A DNA stretch of 64,000 nt from Paenibacillus luteus (GCF_006542765.1 NZ_SKCD01000022.1:186001-250000), one strand, 5' to 3'. Shown: positions 18,113-27,039, counted from the first letter of the stretch. Numbers and translations are program-made. Notes: generated from the letters alone by a model not told the origin.

Positions 18113-21040
18113 CTAGTCCTTCCCGTCCAACTTGAACTCATTACGTTTTTCCTTGATCTCATAGTCTATTTCCTGAACATAGTCATACAAGGCGTCAGAC
18201 GTGTTCGTACCGTTGTTGATCACTTCGCGAAGCGCGTTATCGAGATGCCTGCCCGTGAAATAACCGCCTGGCACCTCTGGGACACCTTGCACCCATTTCC
18301 ACTGCTCTTCAAGATTGCGATAATCTTGAGCGGGCCAAGGCAGCTCCTTAAGCGCTTCGATGTTGGCCGTTGGGTAGCGCGCCGCGGCGCCCATCAGCCC
18401 TTCCATCTCTCTGCCGAAGCGTACCTGCGCATCCTTGCTTACCCACCATTTCATGAACTCCCAGGCCGCTTCTTTATTCTTCGCGCCCTTGAGCATAATG
18501 GTGGCTGTTCCGCTGCTGGCGACGTCACGGCGAATGGTACCGTCAGGCTGCTTCAAGCCTGGAACCGGAATGAACTCCCATAAGCCTTTGATTTCTGGCG
18601 CGGATACGGTCAAATAGTTATAAAAGGTGTAATCCTGAATACCAACTGGCATTTCACCCGTCCGGAACCGCATTGGAAAATCGAAAATCAACGGCAGCTT
18701 GTAGCTGGTATAGAAATCGGTCCATTTCTTGAATGCGCCAAGTCCAATCTCGGTATCCAGACCGCTCTTGGCACCGTTGTTCAAGTAGAACGATCCGTCC
18801 ATCTGGTACAACAGCATCGCATAGGCACGGTTCGCCTCAAGCACGGGTACACCCGTCGTCTGGGCAACTGGAAGAGCAAAGTCCATATGGTTCTTCTGCA
18901 AAACAGGGATCATCGCATAAACATCCTCCCACGTTTGCGGTGGCTCCAAATTCAGCTCCTCCAAAATGTCTTTCCGGTAAAAGAGCATATTAAAGATTTG
19001 CTGCTCAGGCAGGCCAAATACTTGACCCTCAAACTGGTAAGGTACAGTTGCGCTGTCTCTGAACTGCTTCACAACCGTCTCGTAATCCGGGAATACCGTC
19101 AAATCCTCCGCTGCACTTCGCATGCCGTAATTGACTGGTACATCATTTCCTACCTGCATGCCCACATCAGGGCCTTCACCAGCGAGAGATGCGCGAAGGA
19201 GGACATCCTGATTGACCAGCTTAAGATTGACGCCAATTCCAGTTAGCGGTGTAAATGAATCATCAATCATCGCTTTTAACACTTGCGCTTGATCGCGCCC
19301 TGTTCCTATCCATACCGTTATGGACTCTTGGTCTTCAGCCGTGTTTCCGATCGTATCGTAATCTTCAAAAAAGGAATGAAAGAAGGACGATACCTCGTGA
19401 ACAGCTTTTTTGCCAAATGAAGCCTTCGCTTTAGGCAGCTTTTTGTCAGAAGAAGCAAGCACTAAATAATCGATTTCAAGCGGCTGCTCCCTAACCTGAA
19501 GAAGCCATGCTCCAACACTGCCTACGTTGATTTTGAATTGTCCGAGCCGCTTCTGAACCGTATCCGGTTTTTTCGCCAAATCAGCCAGCTGATAAGCCGT
19601 TTTGTTCAATACGGCGGTTTTGTCGCTCTTCTCGCCCGTTAAGCGCACTAGCTCTTCCGACACAGCATACAAAATATCGCTTTGTTTCTTAAACACTTCA
19701 ACCATGTCAGGAATTTGTTTATCTAATTGATAATCTCGGTACGGATCTGGCACATTACCAGTAATCATCAAGATTTTTCGATACATAGCATTAATTTCGA
19801 GCAAGCTTGCCTCTACTTGGCGAATCAGAGGTGCGACCGCACCTAGGCTTACCTCAAGCTTCAGCTCGTGCTTGCCTTTGGTCAAATAGAATAAATAAGG
19901 TTCTTCCTCATCGCTGCTAAGCACATTCATCTGCCAATCCGAGTCGTAATAAAACGGAATTTGCGTCATTTCCTTAAACGGGATTTCCCCGTCAATCCAT
20001 AGCGAGCGTGTAGAGTAAATCCCCCGCAGCAATTCTTGCCTGCTCTTAAGGGCAATGCGGTATAATCCGTCCTCCGGCGCTTCGATCTCCCATGCGATCC
20101 ATTGGCCTGGCACTCGCCAGTTATTGCCGCCGATCGTATTCATTCTGATCTTCGACACGTCATAAGGTTCGGTAGACGGACTCGAACGGTCGGAGATGGG
20201 ATATAAAGTTGGAGATGACTTGTAAGAAGCGTCCTCGCCCTGAACTTTAATTAGTTGTCCGCTCGTCTCTTTATAGCCTTTAGAGCCATAGTCGGCTTTC
20301 ACCTCTTCGTAAGCAGCAGGTGCATCATACCGATAAAATTTGATGTGGTCGATGGCCATCGGTTCTCTGGAAGACACTAGGGTCAACGTGTGCTTGCCAG
20401 CCGAGAAATAGAACATGTACGGATCTTCGTAATATCCCTCTGTATCTCTAAGCAGCGATTCCTGCCACATCGGCGATTCGATTTGGCGCGGCCGCAGCTC
20501 ATTGCCCCTGTTATCTTGCGCGATTTGCTCGCTCTCGTTTTTCCATACGCGGTTAAAAGTCAGGTTCTTGGCACTTAAAAACGGAAGCTCCCCATCTATC
20601 AATAACTCCCTTTCAATTGCGGAGCTTTTGCCTTCTATCGGAAAATAGCGAATGGCGACATGATATAAGCCCGATTTCGGTACCTCGAGTTCCCATTCCA
20701 TCGAACCGCTTTCCCCCGTCTTGACGAAGTTGCCCGATTGTCCGCCTAGCTCGCTTACAATTTCGGGATTCATTTCATTAGCTCTTATATAGTCCGCACC
20801 TTGAATCACGACCTCCTCACCCAGCCGTTCTTCATCTTTGTACAGCTGAAAATAATGGTCATAGCTTTTCTCCGATACTCCCGTCAAGGAGTTCTGATCA
20901 AGGATTGCATCGGCTTCTGTATTTGTTGCGGCCCCAGTAACTGCCGCGCTGGACTGTGGTATAGGGAAAACCAATATCGACATCAGCATAGTGATGACAA
21001 TCAGCCAAGAGACGGTCATTCTGGAAAAGGCGATTTTCAC
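18113..21040 (-). CDS. Large solute-binding protein with two N-terminal carbohydrate-binding-like modules
   Basis: Protein of 975 residues, about twice the normal length. The GTG start has a GGGGG site. The signal peptide ends at SSA-A and there is no lipobox Cys. Two similar beta-sandwich modules follow (about 45-225 and 255-415), each with a W-x-WE/WEL, SGLYHVAIRY or DGLYRIALKS, then LLIDGELPF or SLWIDGEIPF pattern that resembles CBM35/CBM6-like folds. A helical region (about 415-560) leads to a full family 1 extracellular solute-binding domain (about 570-960: ITVWIGTGRD, GPDVGMQVGND, FGLPEQQIFNMLFYRKDILEELN). It sits directly before a permease pair. It probably captures polysaccharide ends or long oligosaccharides at the cell surface (inference). 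How it stays attached to the cell is not obvious. Confidence 0.85.
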   Translation of the reverse strand: MKIAFSRMTVSWLIVITMLMSILVFPIPQSSAAVTGAATNTEADAILDQNSLTGVSEKSYDHYFQLYKDEERLGEEVVIQGADYIRANEMNPEIVSELGGQSGNFVKTGESGSMEWELEVPKSGLYHVAIRYFPIEGKSSAIERELLIDGELPFLSAKNLTFNRVWKNESEQIAQDNRGNELRPRQIESPMWQESLLRDTEGYYEDPYMFYFSAGKHTLTLVSSREPMAIDHIKFYRYDAPAAYEEVKADYGSKGYKETSGQLIKVQGEDASYKSSPTLYPISDRSSPSTEPYDVSKIRMNTIGGNNWRVPGQWIAWEIEAPEDGLYRIALKSRQELLRGIYSTRSLWIDGEIPFKEMTQIPFYYDSDWQMNVLSSDEEEPYLFYLTKGKHELKLEVSLGAVAPLIRQVEASLLEINAMYRKILMITGNVPDPYRDYQLDKQIPDMVEVFKKQSDILYAVSEELVRLTGEKSDKTAVLNKTAYQLADLAKKPDTVQKRLGQFKINVGSVGAWLLQVREQPLEIDYLVLASSDKKLPKAKASFGKKAVHEVSSFFHSFFEDYDTIGNTAEDQESITVWIGTGRDQAQVLKAMIDDSFTPLTGIGVNLKLVNQDVLLRASLAGEGPDVGMQVGNDVPVNYGMRSAAEDLTVFPDYETVVKQFRDSATVPYQFEGQVFGLPEQQIFNMLFYRKDILEELNLEPPQTWEDVYAMIPVLQKNHMDFALPVAQTTGVPVLEANRAYAMLLYQMDGSFYLNNGAKSGLDTEIGLGAFKKWTDFYTSYKLPLIFDFPMRFRTGEMPVGIQDYTFYNYLTVSAPEIKGLWEFIPVPGLKQPDGTIRRDVASSGTATIMLKGAKNKEAAWEFMKWWVSKDAQVRFGREMEGLMGAAARYPTANIEALKELPWPAQDYRNLEEQWKWVQGVPEVPGGYFTGRHLDNALREVINNGTNTSDALYDYVQEIDYEIKEKRNEFKLDGKD

Positions 21041-21097
21041 CTAATTTCCCCCTTTTGCAAACTAGCGGAATCTTGTTTTTCCAGCAATCACCCGGTC

Positions 21098-21119
21098 GTC
21101 CGTAGTCGGAAAACCGGAC
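21098..21119 (-). other. Small GC-rich inverted repeat after the first binding-protein gene
   Basis: GTCCG and CGGAC arms face each other, with additional nested CCGG pairs around them (21092-21117), in the 112-base gap between the 466-residue and 975-residue binding-protein genes. No T-run follows on the minus strand, so a full terminator is unlikely. Such hairpins often protect the binding-protein part of the transcript. Confidence 0.3.
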
Positions 21120-21152
21120 AATCTGCCTTTTCACATCTATTATTCTGTGAAC

Positions 21153-22553
21153 CTACTCTTTCTTCTCTTCAACCTCGCCTCTCAATACCTTATCAGCAGC
21201 CGCTTGTGCTGGTCCGATCACTTGAGCGATACCCGTCGACGGCGTAATTTCACCTTTAACGAACTTACCTGTCACGGCATCGAGCTGGTCTTTAACGCCC
21301 AAACCACCGAAGCGTCCGCCAAATACCCGCTGTACCTTGCCCGCTTCATTCATTGCATTTGCAATTGAGGCTTCATCCGGCAGCACATTTTCAAGCCACA
21401 GCTGGCGATTAGGTTGCCAGTTGTCAAAATCCTGAAGCTCTTCCCAAATTTTCACGATAGCTTCCGCATCCTTGACGCCTTTAGGAATGACATAAGCAGC
21501 TGTTTGTCCGAGCGGATCTGTAAAGGATAATGCATTAGGTGATTTAGGGAAGTAGACATAACCCCATTCATCCTTCATCTTATCTGTCAAACGTCCTTCA
21601 ATCTCCCACAATCCGCCTGGGTACATCGCAATTTTGCCTTCTGCGAAATATTTTGCCGGATCTTCCCAGTCGTTTCCTTCGTTCGCTTTAATCACTTTGT
21701 GAGTGTTGTAAAGCTCATACTCGAAATTAAGCGCTTCCATTGCAGTTGGAGAATCAAACGCTACTTTCTTGGAGGCTTCATCGTAGATAAGGCCGCCGTT
21801 GCTTGCAATCAACTGCTCCGAGAAAGTATAATGCGCGCCCGCAAGACCGTATTGGTCAATTTTGCCGTCACCGTTATTATCTACAGTCAGTTTCTTCGCA
21901 GCATCAAGCATCGTCGTCCAATTCCAGTTCTCCTCGTCCATCAATTGCTGAGGATCTTTCAAGCCAGCTTCCTTAAAGATTCGTTTATTGTAGTACATGC
22001 CGGAGTCATTCGCGTTGAACCAGCCTTCTAGGCCAAATACATGCTCGCCGCCAAAACGCATGGAGTCGATTACGTCTTGGGCAATGCGGGTATTATTCAG
22101 GTAATCTTCCAATGGCGTTAGGAATCCACCGTTCATAAGTCCCCAGATAAATCCGTCTGGCAGCCGGACGATATCCGCGAAAGGATCGTTAGCCATAACA
22201 GAGGACGACAGCTTCTCGGAAGTCGACCAGTATTCTGTGTTTAGGTACTTGATTTTGACGTTATATTTCTCTTCCACTTTTTTGATTCTTTCACGCGCCA
22301 ATTCATCAGCTTCAGAGTCGCCAACCGGTGTTGCGTCCCACCAGTGCGAAATGCGAATTTCTCTTCCCCCCAAATCAGGCGCAGGAAGATTAGGCTCATC
22401 GCTTGGAGCCACGGTTGCAGTCGGTGCTTCGCTTGCAGGCGCTTGAGTTACCGGCGCATTCCCTCCGTTGTTGCCACTGCATGCAGACATCATCGCCATA
22501 AAGACGGTTAATGCAACAATCAACATCGGTTTCATCTTTTTCAACTGATACAT
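21153..22553 (-). CDS. Lipoprotein sugar-binding protein of a CUT1 ABC transporter
   Basis: Protein of 466 residues with an N-terminal lipoprotein signal (MAMMSAC, Cys25) and a Gly/Asn/Ala/Pro spacer, then a family 1 solute-binding fold (DLGGREIRISHWWDATP, ANDPFADIVRLPDG, LEGWFNANDSGMYYNKRIF, KIAMYPGGLWEIEG). It is the first gene of the long operon and has its own strong promoter with LacI-type operators. Two permease pairs follow downstream, so it could serve either one; the 975-residue protein is more likely to serve the nearer pair, which leaves this one for the pair at 9625-11600 (inference). Confidence 0.92.
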   Translation of the reverse strand: MYQLKKMKPMLIVALTVFMAMMSACSGNNGGNAPVTQAPASEAPTATVAPSDEPNLPAPDLGGREIRISHWWDATPVGDSEADELARERIKKVEEKYNVKIKYLNTEYWSTSEKLSSSVMANDPFADIVRLPDGFIWGLMNGGFLTPLEDYLNNTRIAQDVIDSMRFGGEHVFGLEGWFNANDSGMYYNKRIFKEAGLKDPQQLMDEENWNWTTMLDAAKKLTVDNNGDGKIDQYGLAGAHYTFSEQLIASNGGLIYDEASKKVAFDSPTAMEALNFEYELYNTHKVIKANEGNDWEDPAKYFAEGKIAMYPGGLWEIEGRLTDKMKDEWGYVYFPKSPNALSFTDPLGQTAAYVIPKGVKDAEAIVKIWEELQDFDNWQPNRQLWLENVLPDEASIANAMNEAGKVQRVFGGRFGGLGVKDQLDAVTGKFVKGEITPSTGIAQVIGPAQAAADKVLRGEVEEKKE

Positions 22554-22677
22554 GGTTTAGCCACTCCCCTTGAATGAATGATTACATGCCTAATGAATAG
22601 AGTAAAAACAAGACGGTTCCGTTAAAAAATCTCCTCCATCCTCCCCCGAAGAAAAAATTCCGATCGGCAGCCAATTT

Positions 22678-22707
22678 ATGAAATGGTTTTCATGAAACCC
22701 ATTTCAT
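22678..22707 (-). promoter_or_regulatory. Tandem LacI-type operator array before the ten-gene operon
   Basis: Two palindromes of the form ATGAAA-N4-TTTCAT (22678-22693 and 22692-22707) share two bases, giving a symmetric 30-base array directly at and after the -10 box of the operon promoter. The same 16-base palindrome occurs once before the GH35 gene. Its position just downstream of -10 fits repression by the LacI protein encoded next door. Confidence 0.75.
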
Positions 22708-22734
22708 TATAGCTCGATCCCAATTATTGGTCAA
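22706..22734 (-). promoter_or_regulatory. Vegetative promoter of the ten-gene operon
   Basis: On the minus strand, -35 TTGACC (22729-22734) and -10 TATAAT (22706-22711) are separated by 17 bases, an almost perfect sigma-A promoter. The transcript would start near 22699, inside the tandem operator, and reach the first start codon (22553) after a leader of about 145 bases. Confidence 0.75.
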
Positions 22735-22800
22735 TAATAAAGTTTATTTTTCCAGCGCTTCCTTATGGCAGTAGACAGCGATTCCGTCTTCTTCCGAACA

Positions 22801-22839
22801 AAAAGAGCAGTATCCCGTAAATAGGGATGCTGCTCTTTT
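22801..22839. terminator. Bidirectional rho-independent terminator
   Basis: AAAAGAGCAG and CTGCTCTTTT arms with an inner ATCCC/GGGAT stem form a long hairpin flanked by A and T runs. It lies after the LacI gene on the minus strand and separates it from the promoter of the long operon. Confidence 0.8.
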
Positions 22840-22875
22840 AAGAATAATTTCGCTTTTATGAGTGCAATAAAAAAT

Positions 22876-23904
22876 CTATCCCCTTCGGGGGCCCGAGCTT
22901 TGCCGAACAATAAGCTGAGGCGCCAGCGATGTCAGCTTTTTGACTTTTTCTTGATTCATCATCGCTTTAAGTACTGTTACTGCCGTCTTTCCAAGCTCGT
23001 GTGCCTGCTGGGAAACGGTAGTCAATTCGGGGATAAAATGATGCGCCAACGGAATATCGTCAAATCCGACGATAGACATATCATCCGGAATCGTTAGTCC
23101 AGACTCCACAGACGCCTTAATCGCTCCAATCGCGGTATAATCGTTGACGCAGAACACCGCAGTCGGCTTCTCCTTCATCGCCAGCAACTTCAGCATCTGA
23201 TGCTTGCCAGAATCGATAGAGAAGCTGTTGGGCAGCAGCCAATCCTCCCGCACATCCAGCCCTTCCTCATTCATCGTTTTTCGGAATGCACGCAGCTTGT
23301 TCAATGTTGTTGTCATATGGCTTTCACCGCCTATAAAGCCGATCTCTGTATGCCCCAGCTCGATCAAATGCCGGACCGCGAGAGTGGTGCCTGCCGACTC
23401 GTCAGTGGCTACCCTAACCAAGTCGGTGCCCCGCAAGGCTCCATTAATTAATACTGTCGGAATGACGCTGGCAAACTGTACGAGCTCCTGCACCAGATGG
23501 TCATCGCATTGTTTTAAATTAATCCGTCCTCCCAGAAATATAAGGCCATCCACACGTTTCTCCCGTAAAATGCTGAGATATTGCGATTCCTTCGCATAAT
23601 CGCCGATTGAATTGCTAAGCAGGAAGGTGTGTCCCGACTGCTGCGCCTTTTCCTCTGCTCCCGCAAATACTTCCGGAAAAAAGGGATTGGTCAGATCGGG
23701 GACGATTACGCCTATAATTCCGGTTTCATTTGTAAGAAGGCTTCGAGCCATTGCATTAGGCTGAAAGTTGTATTTTTGAATAAGCTCTTCAATCTTGGCG
23801 CGGGTAGATCCTTTTACCGGAGCGGTATCGTTTAATACCCGGGATACCGTCGAAACTGACACATTGGCTTCCTTTGCAATATCATATATGGTGACCTGTC
23901 TCAA
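22876..23904 (-). CDS. LacI-family transcriptional regulator
   Basis: Cytoplasmic repressor of 342 residues. The N-terminal helix-turn-helix and hinge region is textbook (VTIYDIAKEANVSVSTVSRV, then NAMARSL), followed by a periplasmic-binding-protein-like effector domain (GIIGVIVPDLTNPFFPEVF, VDGLIFLGG, GFIGG, FCVNDYTAIGA, SIVGFDDIPLAHHFIPELT). I chose the TTG at 23904, which has a GGAAG site and places the helix-turn-helix at the usual distance from the N-terminus. The longer frame passes through a -10-like TATAAT. It lies between two promoters with identical palindromes, so it most likely controls the long operon and GH35; the inducer is probably a galactoside or arabinoside (inference). Confidence 0.92.
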   Translation of the reverse strand: MRQVTIYDIAKEANVSVSTVSRVLNDTAPVKGSTRAKIEELIQKYNFQPNAMARSLLTNETGIIGVIVPDLTNPFFPEVFAGAEEKAQQSGHTFLLSNSIGDYAKESQYLSILREKRVDGLIFLGGRINLKQCDDHLVQELVQFASVIPTVLINGALRGTDLVRVATDESAGTTLAVRHLIELGHTEIGFIGGESHMTTTLNKLRAFRKTMNEEGLDVREDWLLPNSFSIDSGKHQMLKLLAMKEKPTAVFCVNDYTAIGAIKASVESGLTIPDDMSIVGFDDIPLAHHFIPELTTVSQQAHELGKTAVTVLKAMMNQEKVKKLTSLAPQLIVRQSSGPRRG

Positions 23905-23940
23905 GCCTAACGCTTCCTTCCTCGTTTCACGTCTCATTCC

Positions 23941-23946
23941 ATTATA
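23941..23946 (-). promoter_or_regulatory. Probable -10 box of the LacI gene
   Basis: A perfect TATAAT on the minus strand lies about 35 bases before the TTG start. The corresponding -35 region (CATACC at 17 bases) is poor, so expression is expected to be modest. No operator-like palindrome overlaps it. Confidence 0.4.
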
Positions 23947-23997
23947 GCAAAAAAGTAGGACATGGTATGTAATGTATTGCAGCTGCCATAGGCAAAA

Positions 23998-24034
23998 GGG
24001 ACAGGCTCGTCGCTGCAACGATCGTTCCTGCCCC
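23998..24034 (-). terminator. Hairpin after the GH35 gene
   Basis: GGGGCAGG and CCTGTCCC arms, on the minus strand followed by TTTTG, form a likely rho-independent terminator just after the GH35 stop codon, separating it from the LacI gene. Confidence 0.55.
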
Positions 24035-24048
24035 ATCTATAACTCCTA

Positions 24049-26856
24049 TTAAGCTTTATTCAGCGTATGCCAGCTTCGATTCGATTGCTCGTCATAGAAG
24101 AGGCGTACCGAATCTGGCATCCTGCCCTCTTCGTCAAACAAGATCAGCTCATTGCCAGTCTTCTTCAGCCACGCCATCGGAATTTTATAATCTTCCTGAG
24201 GCCCGATTTGCCAGTAGCGTCCCAGATTGCGGCCATTCAAAAGCAAATAGCCCTTGCTCATTCCTGACATTCGGAGCTTCAGCTTAGGATTGCTATCCGA
24301 TGGAATTTCAGGAAGATCGAAGGTGCTGCGGTTCCATGTAGGCCCGGTACCTATGATGGAGTCTGATGATTCATCAAACTCCACTGCGTCGTCCAGCACG
24401 TCTATCGACCAATTTTCCAGCTTCCCTGATCCGTTATACGTTAGCAGCTCCAACCGATTCAAGGGTGACTGGGCCACCGGCATTTCAATGATGTTGCTGC
24501 CTTTAACCAGATAGGCAGAAATGTCAACTGCGTGATACGCAAACCAATTCTGATAACCAGCGATAGAAACCTCCGTGCCGTTAATTCGAAGCCCATTGCA
24601 TATTGCACCAACCAATAACGCATGGTCATTTTCCATCAACTCGAATGTTCGCGTTAGCGCAGAAGCAAAAGGAGCGGCATGTACCTCGTCTAGATGCACA
24701 ACCTCTTCGCCGTAATACCAGCCTCTTCGCAAATCGACGGCTGAGCCGTCCTTATATACTGGTCCAAATATCCCCTTCTCTTCACCCAAATAAGGGGAAA
24801 AATTGAGACTGCCCATGTGCTGCACAAGCAGTTGCAGCTTGTTGTGCCCCTTCAACAGCCGCACGGCGGTAGACGCCGCCCCGACCTGGCGAATTATCGC
24901 TTGCTCCTGTCCGTTTACAAACAAGCGTGCAGGATCTTGAATTGCTGAGAAAACAAGGGTGCTGACGTGATCCTGATCGCATTCCACATCACTGCTGTAA
25001 AGGAGATAGCCGAATGCTAGGCCAAGCTCTGCAAATCCTTGCGGGCTTTCGGCGAGCTCGCCTGTGCCAAGTGCAAGAAGATTTACAGCTTTCTGTTTCC
25101 ACTCTGAAATGCTTGGCAGTAGAAGCGATTTGGTCACATTGCCTGAGTTGCGTACCGTACTGCCCTGATGCTCCCAACCATTGCCGCTCTTACTTCCCCA
25201 GTTCCCTAAAAGGAGCGTTTCACAATTGGTGCCGCCGCTTACTCCGCTAACACAGCCATCCGCTCCTAAGTTCATATCCTCCCAGCCGATTGCCCAGCGG
25301 ACGTCGTCCCCTTGGAGCTTCCATGCTCGATCCGACATATATCCGTTTAACGTTATGATTTCGACGCGTTGTCCGCCAACCTTCAGCAAAATGCGCTGCG
25401 GCGTCTGGAAATGGAATGCATCCATACGCAGAGTCCGAGCGTCGGAGCTGCTTTCAAGCAGGATAGTTCCTGCATTTTCATAATGAATCGCCTGATCCGC
25501 TTCAAATATGGCATGCGTACGCCCGCCGTCATCTCCCGCCAATATTAGGGTTTGGACGTCGCCAAGCCGGTCGTTTCCGATGAGGCAGCCGCCACTAGTG
25601 AGTCTTAGGCCTGGACATACTTCTATCCGATCAAGAATCGTAGCGATCTGTCCCGGCTTGATCGGCACCGATAGCGTTCGGCCGCTTCCGAGCGTAACCG
25701 GAAACACGCCTTTTTCCTGCTTATTGCTTTCGGCAAACCATAGCTTTTGCCCGTTCCACTCTCTGCCTTGCAGGTCGATACCTTCCACGCAGCGCGCCTC
25801 GCCCTTATCCATCGGCACGGATTCTAGCAAGAACTCGCCAAGCGCCTGAGTGAACAAGGATACCTTCTTGGCCGTTCTGTATTTGGCTGTAATTCTTCCG
25901 TATTCTGACAAGGGAGCGTCGTAATCATAGGAGGTCACCATAAAAATATCGCTGCTTCCGACCGTACGCCCGCCGTATCCTCCAAAGTTGGTGCCTCCGA
26001 AAAACATATAGTGGCTAATGCCATCAAAACCGGCCCGGATTACTTCCATCAGCCGTTTTTCATATAAATCGGGCGTTTTCTGTGTGGCGGCTGGCGCTCC
26101 CCAATGCTCGAACCACCCCGTCCAAAATTCGGTCACAAGCTTAGGAACGTCCGGCTGCTTGCGCATCAGCTTCTCATAATGCACGCTCGCGCCCGACCAA
26201 AAGTTTGCGCCTTCGATCGTCCCTTCCGCTCCCCCCTCGCAGGTAATCAACGGCACATCAATTCCTCGGCTTAGCAAAGCGTCGCGAAGGCCGTTCATAT
26301 AAGACATGCCCGACGCATCGCCGGCCAAGTAGCCGTATTCGTTCTCAACCTGTACCAGAATAACAGTCCCGTTTTGTGTAATTTGACGAGAATGGATAAT
26401 GGGAATAATCTGGTCAAAGTAACGATAAACATAACGAAGATATTCTTCATTGTCCGTTCGGAACTGAATCTTTTCTTTTGTTTTCAGCCAATATGGAAAA
26501 CCGCCAAAATCCCATTCCGCACAGATGAACGGACCCGGGCGCGCGATTACCCAAAGTCCCAACTCGGAGCATAAATCGAGGAAAGCCCCGCAGTCGTTGT
26601 CACCGCTAAAGTCCCAGTTTCCTTCTTCTGATTCATGTACGTTCCATGCAAAATAAGTATCGACGCAATTCATCCCTGCAAGCTTCGCCTTGACCAGCAC
26701 TTCCCGCCATTCTTGCCTAGGCATCCGAAAATAATGGATTGACGCGATGTTTAGAAATACTCTCTTCCCCCCGATTATAAAGCTCTTCGCGTCATAATGA
26801 AGCTGTGTATTTCCTGTTATTGTTTGTAATTCAGAGTTCCCTAACGTATAACTCAT
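24049..26856 (-). CDS. GH35 beta-galactosidase
   Basis: Protein of 935 residues with no signal peptide, so an intracellular exo-beta-galactosidase. The N-terminal TIM barrel shows the GH35 hallmarks: IHYFRMPRQEW, GMNCVDTYFAWNVHE, the RPGPFICAEWDFGGFP signature, acid/base Glu in QVENEYGYL (about residue 174) and nucleophile Glu in TEFWTGWFEHWG (about 243). Large C-terminal beta-domains follow, with a jelly-roll ending (KGYLLLNGRNLGRYWQIGPQ). The start has a GGGAGG site. It is monocistronic, with its own promoter overlapped by a LacI-type operator and a cre-like site. It would remove terminal galactose from oligosaccharides imported by the neighbouring transporters. Confidence 0.93.
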   Translation of the reverse strand: MSYTLGNSELQTITGNTQLHYDAKSFIIGGKRVFLNIASIHYFRMPRQEWREVLVKAKLAGMNCVDTYFAWNVHESEEGNWDFSGDNDCGAFLDLCSELGLWVIARPGPFICAEWDFGGFPYWLKTKEKIQFRTDNEEYLRYVYRYFDQIIPIIHSRQITQNGTVILVQVENEYGYLAGDASGMSYMNGLRDALLSRGIDVPLITCEGGAEGTIEGANFWSGASVHYEKLMRKQPDVPKLVTEFWTGWFEHWGAPAATQKTPDLYEKRLMEVIRAGFDGISHYMFFGGTNFGGYGGRTVGSSDIFMVTSYDYDAPLSEYGRITAKYRTAKKVSLFTQALGEFLLESVPMDKGEARCVEGIDLQGREWNGQKLWFAESNKQEKGVFPVTLGSGRTLSVPIKPGQIATILDRIEVCPGLRLTSGGCLIGNDRLGDVQTLILAGDDGGRTHAIFEADQAIHYENAGTILLESSSDARTLRMDAFHFQTPQRILLKVGGQRVEIITLNGYMSDRAWKLQGDDVRWAIGWEDMNLGADGCVSGVSGGTNCETLLLGNWGSKSGNGWEHQGSTVRNSGNVTKSLLLPSISEWKQKAVNLLALGTGELAESPQGFAELGLAFGYLLYSSDVECDQDHVSTLVFSAIQDPARLFVNGQEQAIIRQVGAASTAVRLLKGHNKLQLLVQHMGSLNFSPYLGEEKGIFGPVYKDGSAVDLRRGWYYGEEVVHLDEVHAAPFASALTRTFELMENDHALLVGAICNGLRINGTEVSIAGYQNWFAYHAVDISAYLVKGSNIIEMPVAQSPLNRLELLTYNGSGKLENWSIDVLDDAVEFDESSDSIIGTGPTWNRSTFDLPEIPSDSNPKLKLRMSGMSKGYLLLNGRNLGRYWQIGPQEDYKIPMAWLKKTGNELILFDEEGRMPDSVRLFYDEQSNRSWHTLNKA

Positions 26857-26972
26857 GAATCCCGTACCTCCCTCTCTGAAAGCATTGTCTTAGTCGAGTT
26901 GCTAATCAAATACATGAATATCTAACGCCTTGAAAGGCTCGATAAACGTATTTCATATGCTAGCCACACTTT

Positions 26973-26988
26973 ATGAAACGGGTTTCAT
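26973..26988 (-). promoter_or_regulatory. LacI-type operator before the GH35 gene
   Basis: A single ATGAAA-CGGG-TTTCAT palindrome, identical in both half sites to the array before the ten-gene operon, lies just downstream of the GH35 promoter -10 box, over the expected transcription start region. This is a classical repressor position. Confidence 0.75.
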
Positions 26989-27001
26989 AAATAGCATTTA
27001 A

Positions 27002-27031
27002 ATTATAGAACTACTTCGTAATTGTTGTCAA
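27002..27031 (-). promoter_or_regulatory. Vegetative promoter of the GH35 gene
   Basis: On the minus strand, -35 TTGACA (27026-27031) and -10 TATAAT (27002-27007) match the sigma-A consensus exactly, with an 18-base spacer. The leader before the ATG at 26856 is about 140 bases, similar to that of the ten-gene operon. Confidence 0.78.
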
Positions 27032-27039
27032 CGTTTACC
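27025..27039. promoter_or_regulatory. Candidate cre (CcpA) site over the GH35 -35 box
   Basis: TTGTCAACGTTTACC matches the degenerate catabolite-responsive element WTGNNANCGNWNNCW in all but the last position and overlaps the -35 box. Binding of CcpA there would repress the gene when glucose is present. Confidence 0.4.

Noticed and set aside
17990-18583. 197-codon plus-strand reading frame
   Set aside because: Spans the antisense of two real genes and their junction, no ribosome binding site.
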